Source: Jeongeupia chitinilytica
GTDB taxonomy: Bacteria > Pseudomonadota > Gammaproteobacteria > Burkholderiales > Chitinibacteraceae
Reading direction: 5' to 3'
Assembly (NCBI RefSeq): GCF_014652315.1
Contig: NZ_BMYO01000007.1
Span: 186,001 to 250,000 of the forward strand
DNA length: 64,000 bases
Shown here: positions 33,110 through 40,019 of the stretch, in pieces
Numbering within the stretch: the first letter of the stretch is position 1
How the letters are laid out: each line of letters opens with the position of its first letter
Notes under the pieces: generated by a model
Told to the model about the DNA's origin: nothing
Database searches by the model: none
The model's input: the letters and a program-made list of their open reading frames with translations, nothing else
Position numbers and translations under genes: made by a program

Positions 33110-34041
33110 GCGCCAGCGAGCCCGGAGCGGGGCGGCGATCGTCCCTCAGGCCGCTGCCGATCGATGTGATCTCGATCCAGTCGCAGCTGGTGTACGGCAG
33201 CGTCGGCAATTCGGTCGCGGTCCCCGCGCTGCAGCGCATGGGCCTGCACGTGGCGCCGGTGCCGACGGTGTTGCTGAGCAACACGCCGCATTACCCGAGT
33301 GTCGACGGCGGCGTGATTCCGTCGACCTGGTTTGCCGGCTACCTGCGCGAGCTCGAACTGCGCGGCGTGCTGCAGCACACCCGCGCGATCATGGTCGGCT
33401 ACCTCGGCTGCGCCGATCAGGCACGGCTGGTGGCCGACTGGCTGGCGCACGTGCGCCAGCACTGGCCGGACATCCGCTTCCACGTCGACCCGGTGCTCGG
33501 CGATTACGACTGCGGGATGTATGTCGAACCCGAGCTGGTGCTTGCCTATACCCAGTACCTGCTGCCGCAGGCGCATGGCTTGACGCCGAACGGCTTCGAG
33601 CTGGCGAAGCTGGCGGGCCGGCCGCTGCGCAGTTTCGACGACGTGACCGGCGCCGCGCGCTTCTGGCTGAACGGCCGTGCCGACTGGGTCGTCGTGACGT
33701 CGGCGCTGGCACCGTCTCAGGCCGACGCGCCGCTGACCGTGGCCGTCGTGACCCGCGAAGGTTGCCGGCAACTGAGTCATGCGCGGATACCCAGCGGCGT
33801 CAAAGGCACCGGTGACCTGTTTGCGGCAGTGCTCACCGGGCTGCTGCTGGCCGATGTGGCGCTGGACGACGCCGTCGCGCAGGCCTGCGACGAAGTCGCC
33901 AGCGCGGTGCAGTTTTCCCACCAGGCCGGCTTTGGCGAGCTGAGCCTGAATTATCCCTCCCGACATGGAGCCCCCGATACACCATGGACACCACCCCGCA
34001 GAAATACCGGCTCACCATTTGGCAATATGGCGAACTGCTAG
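33106..34041 (+). CDS. Pyridoxal kinase (PdxK/PdxY type)
   Basis: A 311-residue ribokinase-fold kinase. DVISIQSQLVYGSVGNSVAV is the N-terminal pyridoxal-kinase signature, HVDPVLGDYDCGMYV binds Mg/ATP, LTPNGFELAKLAG is next, and the anion-hole/catalytic Asp lies in GVKGTGDLFAAVL. It phosphorylates pyridoxal, pyridoxine or pyridoxamine with ATP. The C-terminus has about 25 extra residues past the fold and overlaps the next small gene by 58 bases. Control by the PtsJ-like MocR regulator upstream is likely, as PtsJ controls pdxK in enterics. Confidence 0.88.
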   Translation: MSASEPGAGRRSSLRPLPIDVISIQSQLVYGSVGNSVAVPALQRMGLHVAPVPTVLLSNTPHYPSVDGGVIPSTWFAGYLRELELRGVLQHTRAIMVGYLGCADQARLVADWLAHVRQHWPDIRFHVDPVLGDYDCGMYVEPELVLAYTQYLLPQAHGLTPNGFELAKLAGRPLRSFDDVTGAARFWLNGRADWVVVTSALAPSQADAPLTVAVVTREGCRQLSHARIPSGVKGTGDLFAAVLTGLLLADVALDDAVAQACDEVASAVQFSHQAGFGELSLNYPSRHGAPDTPWTPPRRNTGSPFGNMANC

Positions 34042-34235
34042 GCTTTTTCGAAACCGAAGCACCGCGCGCGCTCGACGCCTTGGCGACGATCATCGCGCAC
34101 CTGCCGGCGGAGCAGGGCTTTCGCACGCAGCGGCTGGTAGCGTTCGGCGAGCGCCGTATTCTGGAAAGCGGCCCGGACGGGCTGCGTCTGCTCGGTGTGG
34201 AGGCGCTGTTCCAGGCTGCGCCGTTGCCGGAATAA
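33984..34235 (+). CDS. Small protein of unknown function in the B6-linked operon
   Basis: An 83-residue acidic, soluble-looking protein (MDTTPQKYRLTIWQYGELLG... GERRILESGPDGLRLLGVEA). It overlaps the 3' end of the kinase gene by 58 bases in another frame and ends 10 bases before the transaminase start. The coding character and tight fit between two genes make it credible. Its ribosome site is poor. The family is not recognised; a carrier or accessory subunit is possible. Confidence 0.55.
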   Translation: MDTTPQKYRLTIWQYGELLGFFETEAPRALDALATIIAHLPAEQGFRTQRLVAFGERRILESGPDGLRLLGVEALFQAAPLPE

Positions 34236-34245
34236 GGGAGCCGCA

Positions 34246-35478
34246 ATGCAGACGTCCTATCTGATGCAGGCGTACGCGCGCCAGCCGATTGCGTTCGAAC
34301 GCGGTGACGGAGCCCGGCTCTGGGATACCCGGGGCCGCGAGTATCTCGATGCGATCGCCGGGGTCGCGGTCACCAGCCTGGGCCATGCCCATCCGGAAAT
34401 TGCCGCGGCGATCGCCGACCAGGCCAGCCGGCTGATCCATACGTCCAACCTGTTCGGCATCGACTGGCAGGAGCAGCTGGGCGCGCGCCTGTGCGCGCTG
34501 GCGGGAATGGACCGGGCGTTCTTCTGCAACTCCGGTGCCGAGGCCAACGAAACCGCGCTGAAACTCGCGCGGCTGCATGCGCGTCGTCGCGGCATTGCAC
34601 AGCCGCAGGTCATCGTCATGGACAACAGTTTCCATGGCCGTACGTTCGCGACGCTGGCCGCCAGCGGCAATCCGGCGGTGCAGCGCGGTTTTGAACCGCT
34701 GCTGCCCGGCTTCCTGCGTCTGCCGTTCAACGATGCCGACGCGCTGCAACGCTGTGCCGACACCCGGGCGGACGTCGTCGCCGTGCTGCTCGAGGCAGTT
34801 CAGGGCGAGGGCGGTGTGCATGTCGCCGATCCCGCCTATCTGCAGCAGTTGCGCACACTGTGCGATCGCCACGGCTGGCTGCTGATGATGGACGAAATCC
34901 AGACCGGGCTGGGCCGTACCGGCAAGTGGTTCGGCTTCCAGCATGGCGACATCGTTCCCGACGTGATCACCCTGGCCAAGGCGCTCGGCAACGGCGTGCC
35001 GATCGGTGCCTGCCTCGCGCGCGGCGAGGCGGCGCAGCTGTTCGTACCGGGCAATCACGGCTCGACCTTCGGCGGCAATCCGCTGGCGTGCCGGGTCGGT
35101 TGCTGCGTGCTGAGCATCAGTGAGCGCGAAAACCTGCCACAGCGTGCCCGCCAGCTGGGCGAGCGCTTGCTGGCCGGTCTGCAACGGCAGTTGGGCGGCT
35201 TGCCGGGGGTGGAGGCGATTCGCGGTCATGGCCTGATGATTGCCATCGAGCTGGCGCAGCCGTGTGCCGGGATGGTCGAGCGTGCGCTGCGAACCGAGGA
35301 CCTGCTGATCAACGTGACGCGAGAGCGCATCATCCGTCTGCTGCCCGCGCTGATCTGCACGCCGGCGCAGATCGACCAGATGATCGAGCGGCTGGCGCGG
35401 CTGGTCACGCAGTGGTCGAACGGCCATGTCGCATCGCAGGCCGTGGACGTCGTGGAGGCCGAACCGGTCTGCAAATGA
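34246..35478 (+). CDS. Class III transaminase, acetylornithine aminotransferase-like
   Basis: A 410-residue class III PLP aminotransferase. Motifs are FFCNSGAEANETALKLAR, FHGRTFATLAASG, LMMDEIQTGLGRTG and the PLP lysine in VITLAKALGNGVPIG, closely following ArgD/AstC. It would move an amino group between an omega-amino compound and 2-oxoglutarate. Within this operon it probably produces or removes the amine handled by the AurF-type oxygenase; this is inferred. The start at 34246 has GGGAGCCGCA just before it. It ends two bases before the convergent AraC gene. Confidence 0.88.
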   Translation: MQTSYLMQAYARQPIAFERGDGARLWDTRGREYLDAIAGVAVTSLGHAHPEIAAAIADQASRLIHTSNLFGIDWQEQLGARLCALAGMDRAFFCNSGAEANETALKLARLHARRRGIAQPQVIVMDNSFHGRTFATLAASGNPAVQRGFEPLLPGFLRLPFNDADALQRCADTRADVVAVLLEAVQGEGGVHVADPAYLQQLRTLCDRHGWLLMMDEIQTGLGRTGKWFGFQHGDIVPDVITLAKALGNGVPIGACLARGEAAQLFVPGNHGSTFGGNPLACRVGCCVLSISERENLPQRARQLGERLLAGLQRQLGGLPGVEAIRGHGLMIAIELAQPCAGMVERALRTEDLLINVTRERIIRLLPALICTPAQIDQMIERLARLVTQWSNGHVASQAVDVVEAEPVCK

Positions 35479-35479
35479 T

Positions 35480-36352
35480 TCAGGACGGCTGGGTGGCGTC
35501 GCGCAGCCAGTCCTTGGGTGCGGCGCCGAACTGTTGTTTGAATGCCTTGGAAAAGGCCGACGCGCCGCTGTAGCCGAGTTCGTCGGCAACGACCTTGACC
35601 GCGCGGCCGGCCAGCAGCTCGCGCGTCGCCAGGCTCAGCCGCCATTCGCTCAGGTAGCACGCCGGTGTCGTGCCCGTGGCCTGCTTGAACGCGGCGGCGA
35701 ACGCCGCGCGCGACATGCCGGCCTTGCTGGCCATGGCGGCCAGCGTCCAGGCCTCGCCCGGTGCCTCGTGCATTGCCACCAGCGCCCGTGCCAGTCGCGG
35801 ATCGGTCAATCCGGTGACCAGGCCGGGGGCAATGCCGGCGGCATCGGGGTGATCGATCAGCCAGCGCAACAGCTGGATCAGCACGACTTCGAACAGCCGG
35901 TCGGCCAGCAGGCGCGCGCCACAGCGGCCACGGTCGGTTTCGGCGAACAGCAACGTCAGCGTCTGTGCCAGCCCCGGGACCTGCGACAGCGGCAGCACGA
36001 TCAGCGGCGGCAACGCACGGACCAGCGGATTGTGTTCGTCGCCGTCGAAACGCAGTGTCGCGCAGGTGAAATCCGAGCCGTCGACCGGCGGATTGTGGAA
36101 CGCATGCCCAATCGCACGCGGATAGAAGAGCAGGCTGGGTTCGGTGATGCGCAAGCGCGGGTTCAGTCCGTCGGCGGCATGATGTTCGACGTCGAGCTCG
36201 CCGCGTCGCAGCACGTGCAGGAAGGCCCGGCCCGGCTGGCGTTCGAACAGGCTGACGCCGCACAGCGCGCCGGTATGGAACAGCTGGGCGCGGACGCGAA
36301 AGCGTTCCAGCAGTGGCGAGAGCCGATCGAGCGGCGGCGTAGCAAAGGACAT
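35480..36352 (-). CDS. AraC-family regulator with cupin sensor domain
   Basis: A 290-residue regulator with an N-terminal cupin-type ligand domain (SLFERQPGRAFLHVLRRGEL; RLRITEPSLLFYPRAIGHAF) and a C-terminal pair of helix-turn-helices (TLAAMASKAGMSRAAFAAAFKQ; VKVVADELGYSGASAFSKAFKQQFG). It is divergent from the protoglobin gene and probably controls it. The ATG at 36352 fits the normal AraC/cupin length. It is convergent with the transaminase gene, with only one base between the stop codons. Confidence 0.88.
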   Translation of the reverse strand: MSFATPPLDRLSPLLERFRVRAQLFHTGALCGVSLFERQPGRAFLHVLRRGELDVEHHAADGLNPRLRITEPSLLFYPRAIGHAFHNPPVDGSDFTCATLRFDGDEHNPLVRALPPLIVLPLSQVPGLAQTLTLLFAETDRGRCGARLLADRLFEVVLIQLLRWLIDHPDAAGIAPGLVTGLTDPRLARALVAMHEAPGEAWTLAAMASKAGMSRAAFAAAFKQATGTTPACYLSEWRLSLATRELLAGRAVKVVADELGYSGASAFSKAFKQQFGAAPKDWLRDATQPS

Positions 36353-36363
36353 TTGGACGATAA

Positions 36364-36396
36364 GACATGTTTTGTCGACGATGTATCGCTCATCGT
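36364..36396. promoter_or_regulatory. Two inverted repeats in the araC-like / protoglobin spacer
   Basis: GACA-TGTTT-TGTC (36364-36376) and ACGATG-TATCGCT-CATCGT (36378-36396) lie side by side in the 120-base divergent spacer. They are candidate sites for the AraC-type protein or another redox regulator. No clear promoter hexamers are assigned. Confidence 0.35.
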
Positions 36397-36472
36397 AGCA
36401 ACGAATCGGGCACATTGTCCCTGCTGCCGCGCGGCGCGCGGCGTTTCCCGATGTTCGCAAAGGAGTGTGACC

Positions 36473-37123
36473 ATGCAACTGCTGCAAGCGATTCTGCCCC
36501 GGTTGTCGTTCGGCGTCGTTGCCGCCGAAGCGGCCAGACAGGCCACCCCCGGGTATAACTACGGCCATGCCACGCTGGCCCGCGCCCCGTACTCGCTGGC
36601 CGACCTCGCCGCGCTGCAAAAGGCGCTGCTGTTCGGTGACGACGATGTGCTGGCGCTGCGGCAGAGTGCCGCGATCCTCGCCGACCAGACCGATGCCATC
36701 CTCGATGTCTGGTACGGCTTCGTCGCATCGACCCCCGAACTGGTGGTGTTCTTCGGCAACACGCGCACCGGCGAACCCGACCCGGCCTACCTCGAGGCCG
36801 TGCGCAAGCGCTTTGCCCACTGGATCCTCGATACCGCCGAAGCCCGCTACGACCAGACCTGGCTGGACTACCAGTACGAAATCGGCCTGCGCCACAGCAA
36901 GTTCAAGAAGAACCGCACCGACGGCGTCCAAAGCACGGCACAAGTCAATTTCCGCTACATCCCCGCGCTGACGATCCCGATCACCACCACGCTCAGGCCT
37001 TTCCTTGCCCAAAAAGGCGCGTCGGCGAACGACGTCGAACGAATGCACGCGGCCTGGGTCAAGTCGGTCCTGCTGCAGGCCATCCTGTGGAGCCAACCGT
37101 ACGTTCGCGAGGGGGAGTTCTGA
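36473..37123 (+). CDS. Protoglobin-domain protein
   Basis: A 216-residue globin-like protein. PGYNYGHATLARAPYSL, FWYGFV-type helices (ILDVWYGFVASTPELVVFF) and the proximal region YDQTWLDYQYEIGLRHSKFKK with a conserved His fit the protoglobin/globin-sensor family, which binds haem and gases such as O2, NO or CO. There is no attached signalling domain, so it is a single-domain protoglobin. AAAGGAGTGTGACC precedes the ATG. The next gene starts one base after its stop. Confidence 0.82.
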   Translation: MQLLQAILPRLSFGVVAAEAARQATPGYNYGHATLARAPYSLADLAALQKALLFGDDDVLALRQSAAILADQTDAILDVWYGFVASTPELVVFFGNTRTGEPDPAYLEAVRKRFAHWILDTAEARYDQTWLDYQYEIGLRHSKFKKNRTDGVQSTAQVNFRYIPALTIPITTTLRPFLAQKGASANDVERMHAAWVKSVLLQAILWSQPYVREGEF

Positions 37124-37124
37124 C

Positions 37125-37355
37125 ATGGCGGCGATCCTGTTCCACGACGGATGCAATCTGTGCCTGTCGATTGCTGCGGCCTTCGAATCACTCGATGTCA
37201 CGATCGACATCGTCAATCTCGGTCTCGACAACCGGCGTGCCGCCGAGGCCGCAGCCCTGGGCGTGACCCGGCTGCCATCGCTGGTCGTCAACGGCAAGGT
37301 GCTCAAGATCGAGGATCATTCGCCGATCGAGCATGTGCTGGCGGTCACGCAGTAG
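37125..37355 (+). CDS. Small thioredoxin-like protein with CxxC
   Basis: A 76-residue glutaredoxin/thioredoxin-fold protein: AILFHDGCNLCLSIAAAF carries the CxxC active site, and RLPSLVVNGKVLKIEDHSP is the cis-Pro/substrate region. It lacks a signal peptide, so it is cytosolic. It is coupled to the protoglobin gene (one base apart), suggesting a role in reducing the globin or handling nitrosative products. A terminator follows. Confidence 0.78.
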   Translation: MAAILFHDGCNLCLSIAAAFESLDVTIDIVNLGLDNRRAAEAAALGVTRLPSLVVNGKVLKIEDHSPIEHVLAVTQ

Positions 37356-37367
37356 CAGAGCGCATCC

Positions 37368-37407
37368 AAACAAAAAAACGCGACTCAGGGTCGCGTTTTT
37401 TTTGTTT
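37368..37407. terminator. Bidirectional terminator at the left edge of the prophage
   Basis: CGCGAC-TCAGG-GTCGCG flanked by a long A-tract and T-tract. On the + strand it ends the protoglobin operon; before phage insertion it would also have ended the minus-strand tRNA-Leu transcript. Confidence 0.88.
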
Positions 37408-37463
37408 GGTGCCCCGAGCCGGGGTCGAACCGGCACAGCTTACGCCGAGGGATTTTAAGTCCC
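37407..37463. repeat. attL core (57-bp tRNA-Leu 3' fragment)
   Basis: Identical to 50002-50058 over 57 bases, from TGGTGCCCCGAG to TTTTAAGTCCC. It covers the tRNA-Leu CCA end, acceptor 3' strand, T arm, variable arm and anticodon-loop side. Sequences diverge right after CCC (AGCGCC here, TTGTGTC at the right). It is only a tRNA fragment, not a functional gene. Confidence 0.93.
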
Positions 37464-37553
37464 AGCGCCCGAGTTGCTTTACCCTGCTATAGCAAGCAAT
37501 AACAGGGGAAGCGAGTGCATACCCCTGTATTGATCCTGCTTTGCACCTCTACA

Positions 37554-37572
37554 GCGTTGACACTTGGTTGAC
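37554..37572 (+). repeat. Left copy of the 19-bp integrase arm-type repeat
   Basis: GCGTTGACACTTGGTTGAC, identical to 49932-49950. It holds two GTTGAC words 11 bp apart (one helical turn). Another GTTGAC lies at 37624 and an inverted GTCAAC at 37587. In circular phage DNA these copies flank the att core on both sides, as expected for integrase arm sites. Confidence 0.6.
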
Positions 37573-37606
37573 GCTTTCGCCTATAAGTCAACGAATGCTT
37601 CAGGCC

Positions 37607-38233
37607 TTAGGTGATTTTGACTAGTTGACCTAACTCTTCAATTCGCTTTATTAGGAGGTGAACTTGGGTGCTCGGGTTGAGGTCGCCTCGCTGTTTAGCC
37701 TCCTCTAAAAGACGCGCCGCATTAGCTCGAGCAGCTGGAAGTCGATCAAGGAGAAAATCAAAATAACGGTTAGATTTTGATTTAGTGTAAGCGGCGAATT
37801 CCTTTACATTTTTTAAGTCTTGAACAACGCACTCACCTGCGGACTTCCCTTTTGATGCCCCGTATGGCTTGCTGACTGGGTTGAAGTGAATTAATAGCCA
37901 GAACTCAAAGCAAGGATACGACGGAATTATTTTTATCTTCGGGGAGCTTCTTGTTTCAGCAAGAGTTTGTTCAAACTTATAATGACTGTCTCGATCGACT
38001 ACGCAATAAATTTCGTGATACTTGTGTTGAACTTTCTTTGCATAGTTAACGATACCAACGGTATCGGATTTTCCACAGTTACACACCTCAATTTTTGGGT
38101 GAGCCTTAAAGTGATTTTTGGCGTCTTCGATGTATGTTTTATTAGATCCACTGTCCTCGCAAATTATAAGAGTGTCAGGGGTTGGTTCGTAGATTGAGCC
38201 TCTGCGTTCAAATGTTTTTGCTGTTCTGCTCAT
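37607..38233 (-). CDS. RloB/AbiLii-like protein with TOPRIM-type motif
   Basis: A 208-residue protein of the RloB family. Conserved acidic positions Glu26 (IICEDSGSNKTY) and Asp80-x-Asp82 (CVVDRDSHYK) form a TOPRIM-like metal site; IIPSYPCFEFWLLIHF is the family signature. It starts immediately after the stop of the upstream AAA ATPase gene. ATPase plus TOPRIM/RloB pairs are known abortive-infection systems (AbiL, PARIS), in which the ATPase senses phage and releases the nuclease. Codons are much more AT-rich than in the surrounding chromosome, indicating recent acquisition as phage cargo. Confidence 0.8.
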   Translation of the reverse strand: MSRTAKTFERRGSIYEPTPDTLIICEDSGSNKTYIEDAKNHFKAHPKIEVCNCGKSDTVGIVNYAKKVQHKYHEIYCVVDRDSHYKFEQTLAETRSSPKIKIIPSYPCFEFWLLIHFNPVSKPYGASKGKSAGECVVQDLKNVKEFAAYTKSKSNRYFDFLLDRLPAARANAARLLEEAKQRGDLNPSTQVHLLIKRIEELGQLVKIT

Positions 38234-39502
38234 CTAATATCCTTTCCTAACAAACGGAATTCCACGGTATTTTCCTTCAAAATACCGTTTTTCGATATCT
38301 TCGCTTTCTCTTCCTGCGAAATCATGAATTGAACGTAACTGCGTTGCGCCAGTTTCATCCCTGTCCGTCAACCAAAGTTGATCTCTTCTAAGTAACCGAG
38401 TATCCATTAGATGAGTATCATGTGTGGTGAAGATTAGTTGAAAGTCATCTGTACTATTTAAGTGGCGCTCAACTATGCTCGCAATAATTGATGGGTGTAA
38501 GCTACTATCGAGCTCATCAATTACCAGTGCTGAGGTTATGTTGCGCTTCATGTTTGCAATTTTTAAGGGTAGCCAGAAGCCTAGAAGGCTCTTTGTTCCA
38601 TCAGATTCTTCTTTAAGATCAAAATCAGCTTCGCCTAATGAGGTTTTGTGTGTGAGAGTTGTTTTGTTGTGATTTTTTTCAAAGTTATCTAATTTTCTAG
38701 AGAAGTCATCATTATACGATTCGGCGTTATCTACTTCTACTTCTTTAATTTCTTGTTTTATCTTTGAAATTGGTATGTCGAGGTCGCTCAAATATTCAGC
38801 GAGTTCGTCTGATATTTCTGGTACTTCATTTAGAACTGTTAATACTCCTGGGGTGAGTCTGGAAAGTCTGGAGTTAATTGGCATTACCCCCTTTTGTAGC
38901 CACAAAAATGGGGTTCTTAGCTGGTTTAGCTCGGTGTTGCTATTTGCTACTGCTTGAGAAATAAACAGCGTTTTTGGATTTGTTAATTGCTTCCAAGCTT
39001 CGATTACTATTTCCCCGCCCTCTAGGTCTGGCGATATGAAGTATTCGTCTTTGTTATTTTCTGATGCTGTGCGCTCGTAAAGAACAACTTCCTTTCCTTT
39101 TGGATGAATTACCAGTTTTTCTTTTGTAATTCTCTCTTTGGTTAAGTGCAGGATGAACTCATATCTCATCTTTTCATGGATGAAATGAACTTCGAAGCAA
39201 CTGGGTTTCTTTCTAGCGTTTGGGCAAAATCTAAATGGCGATACCGGAAGTTCGGCGTCGCTCGTATCTGGCTGGTGTGAAGCAATTCTCGGAATTAGCG
39301 CTAGAGCGGAAACTAAACTTGACTTACCAGAGGCATTGGGGCCATAAACTGCCGCCACTTTTAAAAGCCTAGGAAAGCGTTCTCCATTAAGCTCAGGCTC
39401 GAAAGTGTTTCCCTTACGACGTAGACGAGGGGCAGCGACCATCGAGAAGGTCTGGCGCATATGTATAGAACGAAAGTTCTCTACAGAAAATTCAACGAGC
39501 AT
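38234..39502 (-). CDS. AAA/ABC-type ATPase of an AbiL/RloA-like defence pair
   Basis: A 422-residue ATPase starting MLVEFSVENFRSIHMRQTFS. Walker A is GPNASGKSS (residues 54-62), and the distal Walker B and switch regions are ALVIDELDSSLHPSI and IFTTHDTHLMDTRLL, the ABC/SMC-like layout of RloA, AbiLi and the PARIS sensor. The first ATG with a plausible site (GGAAAAAAAC) is at 39502. Its stop abuts the start of the RloB-like gene, so the two act together. AT-rich composition sets it apart from the phage core genes. Confidence 0.82.
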   Translation of the reverse strand: MLVEFSVENFRSIHMRQTFSMVAAPRLRRKGNTFEPELNGERFPRLLKVAAVYGPNASGKSSLVSALALIPRIASHQPDTSDAELPVSPFRFCPNARKKPSCFEVHFIHEKMRYEFILHLTKERITKEKLVIHPKGKEVVLYERTASENNKDEYFISPDLEGGEIVIEAWKQLTNPKTLFISQAVANSNTELNQLRTPFLWLQKGVMPINSRLSRLTPGVLTVLNEVPEISDELAEYLSDLDIPISKIKQEIKEVEVDNAESYNDDFSRKLDNFEKNHNKTTLTHKTSLGEADFDLKEESDGTKSLLGFWLPLKIANMKRNITSALVIDELDSSLHPSIIASIVERHLNSTDDFQLIFTTHDTHLMDTRLLRRDQLWLTDRDETGATQLRSIHDFAGRESEDIEKRYFEGKYRGIPFVRKGY

Positions 39503-39695
39503 GTTTTTTTCCAGTTTCAGCAACTAAATGACTACGAGTCCATGGTAGCCTCTTTCTTCATCCATTTGCACTTTTTCTGCAGTTGGATGGGGTGGTAATG
39601 CACTTTTCCACCAAAAATTCGATCTTGTTGCAGAATTTTTACGTTACGACGAACTTCGCGCCTGTGGACTCGGTCCCCGTTTGGTATGCGTGTGT

Positions 39696-40019
39696 TCAGT
39701 GGGGTGTTTTGTGGGGCATGTGGACCGAAGCAACGAGCTCGTAATGCTTGTCGATCAACGCTAAGTTCGCCTTTAGCTGCGACTGGGCGTAGAGAGGCAG
39801 CCACCCTGCGTCTAGGGTTGCGGTGGCCTGCGCTCTAACTTTCTCCCAACCATACGCTAGCGTGACATTAATGAGGTCCTGAAAAATCGAGGACTCGAAC
39901 ACACACGTGATCAACTCTTCCGGGGTGATGTTTCCTCGGTTGCTCCAGTCATAGGGACGTTGCACAGGAATGCCGAGGACAGTCGTAATCGCAGGAAGGA
40001 AACGTGGCTTGTTCGGCAT
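39696..40019 (-). CDS. Conserved-looking small phage protein, unknown function
   Basis: A 107-residue protein starting MPNKPRFLPAITTVLGIP with PYDWSNRGNITPEELI and an amphipathic C-terminal half (YGWEKVRAQATATLDAGW). A soluble protein is predicted. GAGAGACTGAGC precedes the ATG. It lies between the phage non-coding region and the defence pair on the same strand. The family is not recognised; an antitoxin or control protein for the cargo is possible but unsupported. The 193 bases between it and the ATPase gene contain no clear gene. Confidence 0.5.
   Translation of the reverse strand: MPNKPRFLPAITTVLGIPVQRPYDWSNRGNITPEELITCVFESSIFQDLINVTLAYGWEKVRAQATATLDAGWLPLYAQSQLKANLALIDKHYELVASVHMPHKTPH

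Noticed and set aside
37411..37495. A second tRNA-Leu gene at the left end of the prophage
   Set aside because: Only the 3' 57 bases match; the D arm and 5' acceptor strand are missing, so it is an att remnant.
37554..37572. 19-bp match to the int 3' end read as a remnant of a second integrated element
   Set aside because: No att core follows it and the homology stops abruptly at 19 bp; paired GTTGAC words on both sides of att are better explained as integrase arm sites.
39532..39804. 90-codon minus-strand frame between the 107-residue gene and the ATPase gene
   Set aside because: It overlaps the better-supported 39696-40019 gene, lacks a ribosome site and has no recognisable pattern.
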